From the NCBI GenBank assembly GCA_037349105.1, contig JAYJMM010000004.1:4987001-5051000 (forward strand): a stretch of 64,000 nt of DNA, given 5' to 3'. Of the stretch, positions 18,143 through 35,980 are shown one piece after another. The notes beneath the pieces were generated by a model. It had not been told where the DNA came from, did no database searches, and saw nothing but the letters and a program-made list of their open reading frames with translations. Source of the DNA: Limnomonas spitsbergensis (taxonomy: Eukaryota > Chlorophyta > Chlorophyceae > Chlamydomonadales). The position numbers and the translations under genes were made by a program. Numbering within the stretch: position 1 is the first letter of the stretch; every line of letters begins with the position of its first letter.

Positions 18143-20898
18143 TCAGGCTCTAGGTCTAGGCTTCAGGACGTACATCCGGACATCAAACAGCTCCTTTGGG
18201 AAATTCCGCTGCTTCGAAGACTGAAGCAACTGCTCGTAAGTTAGCAGCAGCAGGGAGAATTTTGGACATGTGCAGCACTGTTTATGTTAGCATGCATCAG
18301 CTACCGGTGCACTTCAGCTATATTATCACGGCCTAGAGCCGGGGCGGCTGGTGCGGGAGGCCCTGCTTCTTGGGCACCCGGCCATTGCCCATTCCAGGTT
18401 TGGTCCCTATTAGCCCAGTGGTAGCCGCTCGACAGCCTCCCGAAGGTTGTATGGTGCACACTAGAATGAACATTGATGTATATGCATACCATGTCGATGC
18501 TTCAAGGTGGTGGAAACAAGTATAAGGACCAGCACCGACAGGCGACAAACTAAACACGCCCTATAGCTCTAGCTCAGAAATTATCCCAAACAGGCATCAG
18601 TACCCACTTTCAAATAAATGAACCAACATGTTAATAAGTGACTGACAAGGAAGTCACTAAACGTCAAAGGAACTTCTGATAGGTCTGAGATCACACACAG
18701 AAGGCTTCCTCTCAAGATCAAGGGGCTGGGTCACAGCAGGATCAGACCCAATGAGCATATTGGCAAGATCACATACCAGTACGGTATGCCTCACAGAACA
18801 CTTTCCAAGGCTGACGGATGCATCACAGTGTCCACATGCAGCAGAACAAAAACAGCGTTAAAAAGCCTCACAATCATGCAAGCCGTACATTGTAGGCCTT
18901 GAGGGACTGGTATTCTAATATCATAAAATACCGGTTTCCCTGCAACCAGTGTTTATGTAAGAGTGGGGCATGCTGCACCAGGCCCCAACGGCCGTAGGCA
19001 GTGATAAGCTGAAATTTAGCTCAAGCACCCTCAGATACACATAGTCTGCTACGGTAGCCTGCCAGTCTCACCTGCAAGTTTGATTTCTCAAACAGGTCCA
19101 GCAAGTAGGCATTGGACCGCGTCAAGCTGCTGTCCTCGTTATCAACGACAAATCCATCTTTGCAGACATTCTCCTTGACAAAAATGAGCCCGTCAGGTGT
19201 GAGGCCTTCTCTTGCCTTGTCAAACATGGTTCCCACGTCAATGTCTGTCAAGTAGAGGAGACACCACTGAATCCAGATGCAGTCATACCTACAGGTACAG
19301 CAGATACGACAGTGTTACGTTTTCCTCGCCTCGGCCACATGTCAGCTACCCCTGACCTTCAACCAGAGGCCCTATGCATGGCCAGAACGCCGCGTGACAT
19401 GTATGTCGTGGACGGCCTGGGTCTGGCCCTAATTAGACCTTTGACTGCCCGCCCAGTTGGTCGCAAGGCAAAAAAAGAACACAGAGCAGAAGAAGTTTGT
19501 TTGTACCAACGAAGGCGAACATGTGGAGCATTCGTACGTCGTAACGTGCGCTATATGGCAGCCTGCCATGCAGCCTTATATGGACCCACCCCAGTCTGCA
19601 GAGGGACCAGCCGCAGAGGGACCAAAAATCAAGAGATAGGCAGACATGGTCTGAGCTCAAAAGAATAAATGTTTACCGGGATGAGTGGCTGGATGCTTGC
19701 AGCTGTGGCTGTAGCTGAGGCAAATCCACGGAAAGTGCTGCAATGCCCATATCGAGTCATAAGTGGTCACGGGAACGGGCGATCGGGCTTTATGGAACTC
19801 ACAGGGCCGACAGCCTTTTTGTTATGTCTTAAAATGGAAATGGAACAGAACCCACAGCCTTCAGGAGCCATCCTCACCTCCCTGCCTCAAACACATGTTG
19901 CTGCAACCCTGCTAGGTAGAAATTGACCGTACGGTGGCCAGCTGGGACGTGGCTAAGCTTTTTGGACCCCTTCCCCAGGTTCTTCTCTGCACACTGCAGC
20001 AATGGCTGGGAGGGCTCCAGCAGGTCGACCTCTTGGAAAAGATGCAGCAGGAGCTCGTTGCTGACGCGACCCACACCTGCCCCGCAATCTGTGTTCATGC
20101 AAGCATGCATGCCATTAGCCAGCTGGACATGCAGTTGCATGATGAAAACAACATGAGAGGAGGCTGAAATCCTGCGCTGTTGGCTAAACCAGGCTTGAAA
20201 CGTGACATGAGGGCACCAGCGCAAGAGGTGCGGGTGCGGGCCATTATGTCATGTCATGGCCAAGATTTCTCTGAAAAGCAGGACATTTTACACATGCATA
20301 ACGGCGCGCCTGTGGGCAGTTTACTCATTTAAGCAACGTTGCTGCTTTCAGGCTCACCCAAGGCGACCAGCCTGCGAGTCCCAGCTTGGGCCTCTTCAAT
20401 GTGTGTCTTCATGACCTGGGCACGGCATGCAGCCGTCAGTCGCAAGATGATCCATGATCTGCGCTGTGTTAAAATTGCCACCCTTCTTTTTTGACACTGA
20501 ACTCTTATCAGTTTAAGTTTGGACTTGAGCTCCACAATTATCTCAAATCAATGTGTGACCACATACGCAACACACCTTTTCCAGTAGGATTTTGCTGTCT
20601 CTGACGTCGATGTCAGACACAAATCCAAATCCTCCTAGAACACCATCGTAGGTTGGTTCTTGCTGGTCCCAGTAAGCCACAGCTTTCTGCATCATGCAAT
20701 GAGAGATGCTTGGTGTCAAGCATTACCAAGCCTCATTTGAAAATCTGAATTTAACCTCCACACCTTGTACCATGTGCCATGTGAGCCATCCTGGTCCTGC
20801 TGCTCTTTCCATAGCTCAGCTGAAGTTGCGAAAGCCTGTAAAATGGCCATTAAGGTCGGCAGAGGCATTTTCGTAAGAGGACGCATGCACTTTGACAT
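18143..20898 (-). CDS. NTMT1: alpha-N-terminal protein methyltransferase (NTMT1/METTL11A family)
   Basis: SAM-dependent enzyme that methylates the alpha-amino group of proteins with an exposed X-Pro-Lys N-terminus. Exons: 20898-20764, 20686-20576, 20415-20358, 20088-19878, 19288-19072, 18232-18143. Phases join to 273 residues; the human protein is 223. Diagnostic strings are WYK/KAVAYWDQQEPTYDGVLGG, the SAM-binding motif I LDCGAGVGRVSNELLL (built across an exon junction), EVDLLEP, YDCIWIQWCLLYLTD and the C-terminal NFPKELFDVRMYVL. The ATG at 20898 gives a ~40-residue leader before the conserved WYK; it looks mildly basic and might be natural or a targeting signal. The acceptor chosen for the last exon (18232) is the least certain; one a few codons downstream (18220) would also stay in frame. 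Confidence 0.9.
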
Positions 20899-21142
20899 TT
20901 ACCCGACCACCGTCACCGTCATTTCCAGCGTAAGCCTCGATCGACATTTCAAATTTCGCTTTGAAAAGCTTGGTTGATGATCTTACAAATGTTTATAATT
21001 TATGCCTGGCAAGAGGAAAACTCGGGGCTGCTATCGTTCGTAAGTCGGCACAGGAGGTCGGCCACACTTCCGTTGGTTGGCCATACTTTCCTGGCTTGTG
21101 GAGAGCCAAGCTGTTCCAATCACACACGAGTTTGATCGAGAC

Positions 21143-21860
21143 TAAGAGCGGATTCACACCTGATTCCCATCTATCGGTTTCGCATGGTTTCGCGTGGTTT
21201 CGCGTGGTTTCAGTTCGGTTCAGTTCGACGAAACCACGCCAACTGAAACCGGTCTCGGACCACCAGTTTCAGTTCGCTGGTTTCGCAAGGTTGGCTGGTT
21301 TCGTAAGTTTCGTCACGATTTATCGGCATTGCTCGCTGCGGTCTACATACCGCGCCCTGATTTTCAAATTACAGCTTCCTCAACTGTAGTTCTTTCTATA
21401 CCTCCTACTGCTCGTTGCCATAAAGGTTGTCGGCAGCAATCAGACCCCAACTAGGCAACTACGAGGCAAGGGCGCATCAAACAGCCTGCTAGGAACGTCA
21501 TGCCGAATGAGAAGGCATAGCAGTAAAGGAATGTGTTATTTGATTGAATATCTCCAATTGTCCCACCCTGAGGATGGGGTTGAGTCGGCTGAGGACGACA
21601 TGCCATCCGATGTGCTCATCAGATCAGCATGGCAATGACGACCATGCTGTCATGCTAGCCCGTGCTGTATTGTCTGTTGTTGTATGTTGCTTTTCTGGCC
21701 ACTTCACTGCATAAGCTGACGTCAAAGCATGCGACGGCCGCAAGGTTTAGTTTTTCTGATGTGAATTAGGTGAGAACGCAGGTTGCGAAACCAGTCGCCA
21801 AACTGACGAACTGAACCGAACCGAACTCGACGAACTGAACTAGGTGTGAATCGGCTCTTA
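21143..21860. mobile_element. non-autonomous DNA transposon with terminal inverted repeats (~718 bp)
   Basis: The left end TAAGAGCGGATTCACACCTG mirrors the right end, which reverse-complemented reads TAAGAGCCGATTCACACCTA. Just inside both ends lie dense subterminal repeats of GGTTTCG, GTTTCAGTTCG and their complements. The outermost bases are TA on both sides, consistent with a TA (or TTA/TAA) target duplication, so a Tc1/mariner- or Harbinger-type origin is possible. The superfamily is not settled. No transposase frame is visible inside, so this is a MITE-like derivative. Confidence 0.7.
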
Positions 21861-22249
21861 TTTTGGCCTTTCCCTATAACCGAGGGACAGAGTCCAGAGC
21901 GAAATATGCGTGGACTATATATCCGGAAGCATGCCAGGCCAGGGGACGGTCGCACGCGCGTTGCACGGGACGGTTGTCTCAGTTCGGATCCCGCGCAAGT
22001 TGGTGGGGTTGCTCATGCCCGTCTCAAAGATAATCTGAGCCAAGGATATTAATCTAATGAATCATTGATGAATATGTGCTTGGACTCAGCTTGGAGCACT
22101 ACCGCCAGAGATGGAGCCCGAGGAACTCTGCATGAGTGCATGCATGCCGCTGGTTTTCGCTGTAGCTTTCAGAAGGTTGGCCACCTCCTGAACCCTCACC
22201 AGTCACCACCCAATGAACCATAATGTGTTTTCCTCGTTTGCTTCCTATC

Positions 22250-22470
22250 CTCTTTTTAATTTCCTTTTGTTCAGGCCTTGACTCTATGGGGGTGAGGAAC
22301 TTTCGCACTGCCTTTCCGTTTGGGGGGGGGTATTTTTCCTTTGTACTCCTCTTTTCGTTTCCTTTTCCCTATTCTTAAGTTAAGTTTTCGTCTCCTCACT
22401 TCACTTCTGGGCGCCCATGTGTTCGAAACTTTCGAGAAGGGCCCAGAGGTGTAGCGTCATTGACCCAATC
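22250..22470 (+). repeat. retroelement 3'-tail repeat copy
   Basis: A diverged copy of the dispersed tail. It has CTTTTTAATTTCC-type pyrimidine tracts, a G run near 22322, a CACTTCTGGGCGCCCATG segment and the terminal core AGGGCCCAGAGGTGTAGCG ending near 22465. It is oriented like the copies at 16.1 and 59.7 kb. Confidence 0.55.
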
Positions 22471-23359
22471 AACCGTCAGTGATCACTATGAATAGATGAA
22501 CGAGTGAAGCCCCTTATCCCGAGGTAATAAGGAAAGGATTCTTGCAGAGAGACATGAACCCTCGGCAGACACCTAAACATTTATATAAACTGTGGATTGT
22601 GGATCATGCGACTTGGACTATCCGGGGAAACCAGTACAGAACACCCATTCCTGTGGTGCAGTAACTCGTCAGTGACTTAGCTGCATGGGCTTATTTCTTA
22701 TTGAATAATCTACCAGCACTACCTGTTCGTTTTTTTGCCGTGTCTGCATTTTAAGGTTGCCATGCCGATGGATTCAGGGTCGAAGAAATACTTTGGTTCT
22801 GAGGGGCTTTGCCCAGTGTCGAGGAATCCTTTGGAAAATCTCAGGTGCGAAATATGTATGTTTAGCAGGATGTACAGTATGTATGGCGTAGCATTGGGAC
22901 AACCGGTATGAGCAAGCACCACCATTCATAAAAAGTGATGTCCTAGATCACTGGGGCCAAGACCTACAACATGGATCACAGAGCCATGCTTCATAAAGCA
23001 CATCTACCATATCGGACATCATGGTCAGCGGAAGCATTTGCTTCCAAGAAACTCTGGACAGGGACTAACAAAAGCAAGTACCACTACAGCATGCACAAGC
23101 TACAAGTCAGACCGGAAGAAATCGAAGTCAAGTGTTGTCTCATGCCTAGCTACCCGACACAGCAGCTGTGTTCATCAGACATAAAAACGAGTCCCCTTGA
23201 AGGCAGACATTCCTCTTGGAGAGAGCATTCATTGAGTTTGAGAGCTACCAAGGTACTGACAGCTGCCATTCCTAAGGCATCAAATAACATGAACCGGTAC
23301 GCATAATAAATAATGAATTATCCATGATAAATGCCCGGCGAGAGGACCTAGGCGTACAG

Positions 23360-24960
23360 TCATGCCCACAAGGCCAGCATGGCCATCCCAGCTGCTCCCA
23401 GAATCAGTGCCGCATAAGATCCTAGCCGGAACAGCAGCCCCTTGGGCCTGTCAATGTCCATCCTCGTGTAGTCTTCCGCGATCAGCTGCACCAGGCTGAT
23501 GTACAGCAGCAGGCCGCCCGAGATGCTGTTGAAGACGCCCTGCACTGCCATGGCGGAGATGCTGCTTGGGTCGTAAGTGCTAGCGATGCCAATGCCCACA
23601 GCAACTCCAATCGGCGTCGTCGCCGCGTAGGTCACGACCATGAACAAGGCCTTGGGCAGCGAGAAAGAGGCCTGGACAAGCACGCTCCCCAGCCCAATGC
23701 CTTCCAAACACTGGTGGAATAGCAGCGCGACAAAGAGCGACATGGCCTGGCTGCGTCCGTTCACAGTCACACCAAGAGACAGGCCTACACAAGGGAAAGA
23801 ACATGACAGTCAGGGAGGGCTCACACACTCAGGCATAGTGCAATATAAGTGCAATTTGACAGTGCAATATCAGCAGACAGGTTCTTATTGCGCAAGCATG
23901 GCACTGTGTTTATTTAAGGGGGCTCGAGGTGCAACCCGGTCTACAGCCAACAGTGCTTGGTGCTGCCAGCCCTGCTGGTGCTTGGGACACCAATCGTGGT
24001 CACTGGGCCGGTCAAGGGTTGTTCCCAATTGGCCAATTGGGGCCGCTTGGTGGCCCCCTAAGAGGTGATTTAACACTTATTTAAACAAACATGGGCCAGG
24101 CGAGTGCCCTCTCATGTCATTCCGGGATGGGAAGGGGGTGAAAGATGGGGTCTGACAGCGCTCTCGCTTAATAAACACCATGTGGACTAGGCCACTGAGT
24201 GCACCTGCAGTGTGGCCTCACCTATCAAGAAGCTGTGTACCACGCATGCAAGCTCGAACATGTAGGCGGTGATCTGCTGGCGCAGCGTTCCCTGTGTCGT
24301 GGTCTGCTGAGACACCCAGCACTTGGCAACAGTGTTCGCTGCGACGCAGGTGTGCGTGTGACCGTCCTCTGCAGCAGCGCCTAGGGCCGAGTCCGCACTG
24401 ACATCAATGTCAATCACGTGGATATTGAGCTGGCTTTCTTTGAGCTTGCAAACCTCCGCTGAGGCCGGGGGCATCGCCGCCTCATGGTCACTGTGAGCCA
24501 TGTCTTCCGAAGCGTGTGCATGGGAGTGGCCATGCGAGTGAGTGTTTTTGTTGGATGACATGAAGTAATGTGAGAGGTTCTCCAGGATGACCATGACGAC
24601 GATGCCGAAGACCACACAGCAGCCACCGATGGGGAAGCTGCTTACGCCCTCAAGATCTTTGGCGCCATCACCGATCACGTGGATGAGCGCGAGGGCCAGA
24701 ATGACACCCGCCGAGAGCGACCTGAAGATAAGGGTGGCTGGGTGCCCAGCATTTTTGAAGCTGCTTATATATAGCGGCGGCACTCCTCCAAGCATGGCAG
24801 CCGCAAAAACTACGAATATGGAAGCGATTCGGAGATCTAAAGTGACATCTCCTGATGAAGTGTCTTGTTCCGGTTGTGAAATTGCAGGTGCCGTCATCTC
24901 TCCCAAGTCAGTCGTTTGAGACAGGAAGCGTGACAGATTGCGAAGCATGGCACTGCGCAT
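23360..24960 (-). CDS. ZIP-family zinc/iron transporter
   Basis: Moves divalent metal (Zn, Fe, Mn) into the cytosol across the plasma or an organellar membrane. Two exons, 24960-24222 and 23784-23360, join in phase to 387 residues, within the 300-450 typical of eukaryotic ZIPs. TM1 is IASIFVVFAAAMLGGVPPLY. A long cytosolic loop holds the His-rich metal-binding cluster HSHGHSHAHASEDMAHSDHE. The ZIP signature in TM4 is HSFLIGLSLGVT, formed exactly across the intron, and the TM5 metal motif is ALLFHQCLEGIGLGS. The last TMs end in MAMLALWA. The start is the first ATG of the frame. The gene is divergent from glycerol kinase B across 704 bp. Substrate and membrane cannot be read from the sequence. 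Confidence 0.93.
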
Positions 24961-25664
24961 ACGTAATGAAATAAATGGCTGAAGTCTGCAGCCAAATTAA
25001 TCGAACCTCGGAGGATCAAGCGACTTTGTACTATGTGTTGATTATCGAATGGGTACACTTGTACAAACCAACAAACTGTTTGTTGGGGGGTGTATGACAG
25101 TTGTATGAATATGGATTTTTCGATGTGGATTTTGCATGGATCCTGAGACCTGAGTTCCGAAGGTAGTGCAGTGTTGGTGTTAAGCCAACATCTCAGGTAT
25201 CGCGGAAGTCGTGTAAGCGTTTCATCGAAGCAGGGCCGGGCATCACAGAGTTAATCATGGAACGGGAAGCAGCAGCATCGCTGTGACCGGTGCGGTATAT
25301 TATGGATCAAATTACCACTTATTGTCGGAAGGACAGCTAATGAAGCCCCCGACTCTTTGCTAAATGCGAACCCCGGTCGCTCCCCAATGGTTTAGCGCTG
25401 GCTAGTCCGGGTTTACAGGGAGCCCGCGGGCCACGGCCGATAGGCGGAAGTTCTTGTTCCAGCTTATTATCTTGGCGATATTTGTCCCCAAAGATCTCGT
25501 GACACAACCTGTCCGTCCAATTGCAAAAGCCAGTCATTAAGCATCTTGTTTATTTCTAAACGTGCATGCATACGTTTGTGACTAAACTTCCCCGCGAGCT
25601 TGAGATAAATCTCGCTTGAATCTATAAGCCTTGCTAAGGCCAGTCTGATCTTGAAACTAACGCC
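24961..25664. promoter_or_regulatory. 704-bp divergent intergenic region (ZIP <- -> glycerol kinase B)
   Basis: The only sequence between two divergently transcribed start codons, so it must hold both core promoters and 5' UTRs, possibly as a bidirectional promoter. I see no canonical TATA box at a convincing distance and no clear palindromic operator. This is inferred from gene arrangement only. Confidence 0.4.
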
Positions 25665-31098
<5,434 letters not shown>

Positions 31099-31814
31099 CC
31101 AGGAACTGAATGGATCAGGGAGCAGCATTTTGCCACAAAGTGTCGATGCTGTGGCATGCTTTCACAATAATGTGCGATTGATTGGCTTATGTAGGGCATG
31201 CCTAATGAATGATGTTTGGTTGGTTGGCCTTGGTAGAGCATGCCTTCACAACGATGTTTGGTGTTTGGCTAGTGCAGTTTTCCTCACCGGTTTTAGAAAG
31301 TAAGATATAAATAACCTGCACAGTGGTGTGGAAAGGTAAACCAGAAGGCGTACACCCTGTCCCCTAGCCCTCCCTCTAGCCCTCCCCTGATGTGAATCTG
31401 GTGTGAATATGAGTGTCCCACTGGTCTGACCCGAGTCTAGTTGGATAATACCGGTATCTTGTTTTGTGATTTTACGATGCCTAAATAAATGTAGTGATTG
31501 ATTCGAATGTATGTTCCCGGACCTGCCTAATGTAACGATCTTCCGGCTCGGATTTAGTACTTTCTGATGCATCCATGGCATGGCGATGTGCAGTGTCTAT
31601 CAGGATTGACATTGCCTGAGGATGGAAAGCCAGACAGCCAGTGCTAAAGCCAGTCTACACTACCAAAATCAGCACATTCAAGAAAGTTTGGCAGGCCTTC
31701 AGACATAATCGTGCACTTGGAACAGTGGAATAGAGGGAAATGGTCCAGTGGTACAACGCTGGTGGCATACACACGGAAATGTTTAGCGATCAAAGCGATC
31801 TTATCTCACTTCCC

Positions 31815-31985
31815 CAGCCTAGATCGCCGGATTACATGTTCCTGCCACCTCACATAGGAGGATAGCATGGCTGCACCATGGTCCTGGCTGTGCATGGTAG
31901 CTGAAATCGAGTTTACCGTAGTTAAACCCTACCAGCCGAAAGGGGCCGAGCGATCAGCAGGGCCCAGCGGGTAAGCACCATTTTT
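31815..31985 (+). repeat. dispersed ~170-bp repeat, copy 2
   Basis: Second copy of the repeat at 30664-30845, same orientation, about 1.15 kb downstream. Differences are scattered substitutions and small indels, so the two are not a very recent duplication. It ends in the same AGCAGGGCCCAGC block. Confidence 0.6.
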
Positions 31986-32278
31986 AAACTTGGAATAGGG
32001 GAAATAGGTTCATTGTTGTGCTGTGGAAGCAGGTGAAACATGACCACGTGTAATGGTGGTTATAGGCTCCGGTTTTATTCACGATTAGTGGAATAAGGGG
32101 GGGACACTTTCTATTGGTGAGTCCGACCTGGTATGAACTAAGTACTTTTTGCGTTGCAGAGTTGGCTTCATTAAGAATAGTCTCCTTTCTTACAGTTTAC
32201 AAAGGAAAGCACAACCATTGAGGCTATTGAGGTCACAGTCAAAGTTCGTCGGATACTGGCATGCACCAACAACGATAT

Positions 32279-32332
32279 GTCAATGACTTTACACCTCTGG
32301 GCCCGTTCAAAGCTCAGCCGCGTGGGCGCCAA
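32279..32332 (-). repeat. retroelement terminal core, inverted copy
   Basis: Read on the minus strand this is the terminal ~50 bp of the dispersed tail (GGCGCCCACGCGGC, then GGGCCCAGAGGTGTAAAG and TCATTGAC). It closely matches 16391-16441 in the opposite orientation. Only the end of the tail is present, as expected for an extremely 5'-truncated insertion. Confidence 0.6.
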
Positions 32333-34436
32333 AAACAATATGTATGAAACAGGGAACTGCTACCCATCAGGGGCTATGTTGGGGGGGCGGGCACACCATG
32401 GAGAGACAAAAAACGCAATTCGTGTTTCAGACATTGACGTATGCATGCTAGGCAATTCAGCACCAACAGCCGGAGTGACACTCGAAGTAGGCACAATTGC
32501 AAATTGCCGGCAGCCTTGTTTCTATATGCCTTCTGTTTGAGCTGTGTTATCAGCTGTGTCATCAGACCCAGTAAACTCAAATGAACTATGGGATGTGCTG
32601 GCGTTGTAACGTTGTTGCCTAACCCATTGGCAGCCTTGGCAGTGGAGGCACAATGTGTAACTTTTCATTTGCTCTCGTGAGGGCTCCGATTAAAGTTTTG
32701 ATGAAAAAGGACTGCAGCCTGCTGGTCAGAGGACTTCAAAAGCAAATTAATATCGAGCGCAACTGTGCCAAAAGGTTTTGTACGGTAGGCGAGTACATGC
32801 GCTTGAGGACAAATTAAAAAAAAACTACGTCAAGGTCTTTTATCAGAATGGTAGCATGCCCGTCATCTCCCACCACAACAGTGTTAAGGTCGGCTATGAT
32901 ATCTTTAGACGACTATATAGGGCCCTGACTCTCAATATATGACTCATCATGCATTTTTGACTTGCCACTCGCTCCTCGCACTAAAAACTCCTACCGTGTT
33001 TTATGTAGGCTTGTAACTCCACATCAATGTTCCACACCTTTTGCAAAAACTGCAGACTCCTGCCAGCCCTTGGTTTAAAAAAAAATGAACTCCATCAACG
33101 ATGGGGTTCAGCATGTCACGATGACACAAAAAGGATTTAAAACGAACGAAGCAGTTCATTGTACCGGAAATTCTCACCTGACTGGGGGGAGAAATGCCTT
33201 TTTAGTAGTAGGTTCAGGGAAGCCCTTCAGTTGGTGCACATACGTTGATTATTCTTGAATGCACCATTGTGCTTGGTACAGTCATGCGCCATGCAAGTCG
33301 TTACTAATTTATAATCACGCTGCCAGAATGCATTATTACACTCGTGTTATTTCTGCATGTCAGGAACATCAGCAGTGATTTCACTGTTTAACAACTTGAC
33401 ATCATCTCGATCAGGCATCCATGTGACCATGTGGCAATGTGTGCATATGCTGATCCTCGAGACTGGCATTTTTCGCCAAGATGCTGTCTTAGAAACCACT
33501 ACAGCCTCAACGCTAATAACCTATGTACTTGACATGGTGCTTTATTTGGTCAACAAGCTTTGAAGTTCTTGTCAGTACACCTCACCTCAAGGCTACAGCT
33601 CACTCAGCTACCATTTTGTTTTACTCACCTCTTTCCACGAAAACTTATTAGTGGTGACCGGTGAGAGTGAAAAAGAAATCAGGCAAGGCGTCGAAGTACC
33701 CCACCAGCAGGCCCACCAGTGCCTTGCACTTCTGATGCCAGTAAAAAAAAAGACATAGTTGAACCTCGTATGTCAGCAGGCATAGCCTTTTTATCGCGGT
33801 CGCATCATTGGCGGTGTGCCTGAGGGCCTGGGTATTGACTTGCGCTTTATTAGCACTCCTTGATACCTGCGATGAATAGCTGGCCTTTATGCGCCTCGCG
33901 TGGCGGGAGATTTCACACTAAGTCAACTTTCCCGCAACGTCGACAGCAACGCCTGATTGCGACGACGATTTCGACTTCACATTCCTCGCGTTCCGACACC
34001 AGAAGACGTGTGGACGTGTGAACATTTGAAACTCAGCTGTCAGCCGACCTCGCCATCCTGACGCGGCCTTGCTGGTTCGCTGTTTTCATTCGCTGTTCCA
34101 CTCAAATAGTTACGAGGGTTAGTAGCAGACCATTAAACCTGCGCAGTAGAGGCTAATACATTCCTGCGAGGCTGTGGCGACGATTTGGCACCAGTGACAC
34201 CTGGTCGGTTGCCTGTCGGTTTGAACGGGTCGAAAAATTGCAGAAGTGGGACATGAGGGGTGATTTTGCAAGAAGCACTCACAATCTCATAAAATGTGTA
34301 GGTCCTCTACATCCCCTGTAACTTAATAAGTTTTCCAGTCCAGCGGAGCATCACATTTGAATGTTTCTTAGCACGAGATACAGAGGCAAGGGCCCACAGA
34401 CCAATTTGAGCACAATGGAAACGAAACTAAAACAAA

Positions 34437-34514
34437 ACCAGATATGGAACGCTCTCGTCAAGCTCTACAACTTTCGATGATGGGGAGTTTCCAGTTGGTT
34501 TTTGCCCCCCATCC
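34437..34514 (+). repeat. dispersed repeat, copy 2 (first copy at 736-817)
   Basis: Same orientation and same core as 736-817 (GCTCTCGTCAAGCTCTACAA), ending in a C-rich run. Nothing else identifies its origin. Confidence 0.55.
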
Positions 34515-35260
34515 CCCCTGGTTTATTTTATGTGCAAATTAAACCAGTAAAATAGATATCGGTAATCCGGTATGTACTATGTAGAGTTTCATGAAACAGT
34601 TCATGTGCAAGGGCTTGAGGGTCAGCAACAGCCCTGGCACACCCGGGACGGAGCCCCAAGGCCCAGCAGTCCTAAGCCCCAGCCCTCGCCCCCCAGGTAA
34701 CCCTTAGGTCCCGATCCCAGTAACACCCATATATGTAAAAGCTGTGCCCTTGGCGCAGCCCCCGAGTGACGTGTCTGCTCTGATGACTGCTGAGGTGTGC
34801 TAGGCTGCTGTGTGGTGTAGTGGTATTGAGGAGGTTTTCCATGTGTGGTGTCGTGTTTGATCCTGATGGGACATGGCAACGTTGATGGGTTGGAAAGCTG
34901 CCCTTATTTTTATGGTTGCATTGTTTGGTATGTGGTGATTTTTGTTACCGCTGAATGGGAAATGTGCCTTTGCCCAAGTACCGGTATGGGGTGTGTCTAT
35001 GCTTTGTTATGAGTTGAATCATGGGTATTACCTCTGTACTTGGGAATAGCGTGAGTAGAGTACAATCAGATTTACATTGGCAGGAAATCATTGGTAGCTA
35101 AACCAGCTAGGTAGGAACGAAGTCTCCTTGGCTGAAGAGCACACTGCGAGAAATACAGCGATTGTCTGCAACCTCAATACACTAAGCCATCAGAACCAAC
35201 CGACGTAACGTTGTTGTACCAGAACCAAAGAGGAAACACTAGGCTGGACGCCTTGAAACC

Positions 35261-35980
35261 GCAGGCAGCAGATCAGTCGTTTGGCAGCATGCAGGTAGGC
35301 CGGCAGGCATAAGGTTCGCAGGTATGCAGGTTTCTGGTCAAGCTGCTGCAGTTGTGGTGTGTCAGAAGGTATAGGTGGTGCATGGCACCGGACGCTCTGT
35401 CGAAATGTCATCTCTCATCATTCACGGCAATCTGAAGAAGTCAAGCAATTCTGCCAGCATTGCCAACCTTTACAGACGAAACGAGTTTGCGCCTAATGCA
35501 AAGCTGCACGATAGTCTCATCGATGGGCTTTCGCATGTCCAGCAGTCTGAACTGTCATCCTGCAAGGCTGAACAGTCGGTAGGTTGGCAGGCATGTGGCA
35601 GGCATGCCGGTTGGCTGTCAAGGAGGCTGGTAGGCTGTCAGGCAGGCATTAGGCAGGCAGGTACGCAAGCAGCAGGTCAGTCGCTTGGCAGCATGCAGGT
35701 AGGCCGGCAGGCATAAGGTTCGCAGGTATGCAGGTTTCTGGTCAAGCTGCTGCAGTTGTGGTGTGTCAGAAGGTATAGGTGGTGCATGGCACCGGACGCT
35801 CTGTCGAAATGTCATCTCACATCATTCACGGCAATCTGAAGAAGTCAAGCAATTCTGCCAGCATTGTCAAACCTAACAGACGTAACGAGTTTGCGCCTAA
35901 CGCAAAGCTGCACGATAGTCCCAACGATGGGCTTACGCATGTCCTGCAGTCTGAACTGTCATCCTGCAAGTTCGAAAACT
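35261..35980 (+). repeat. 404-bp imperfect tandem duplication
   Basis: The block starting at 35261 (GCAGGCAGCAGATCAGTCG) recurs with a 404-bp offset at 35665 and stays alignable to about 35980. The first ~145 bp of each unit (to about 35412 and 35816) are nearly identical. The later part has scattered changes. The extra DNA in unit 1 (35580-35664) is a GGCAGGCAT/GGTAGGC-rich stretch. Both units contain an open frame beginning MSS.IIHGNLKKSSNSASI, but most differences between the units change the amino acid. I therefore do not call it a gene. Confidence 0.8.

Larger units (their letters stand above)
20899..23359. other. intergenic with a TIR element and a retroelement tail
   Basis: No gene is supported between the methyltransferase start and the ZIP transporter stop. 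Contents are the inverted-repeat element at 21143-21860, a retroelement tail copy at about 22250-22470, and unremarkable sequence including the probable ZIP 3' UTR at 22.9-23.36 kb. Confidence 0.45.

Noticed and set aside
23640..24068. 142-codon plus-strand frame
   Set aside because: Antisense to ZIP exon 2 and its intron; no motif of its own.
34622..34879. 85-codon minus frame
   Set aside because: Composition is biased by a GGC/CCC-rich tract; no motif and no gene context.
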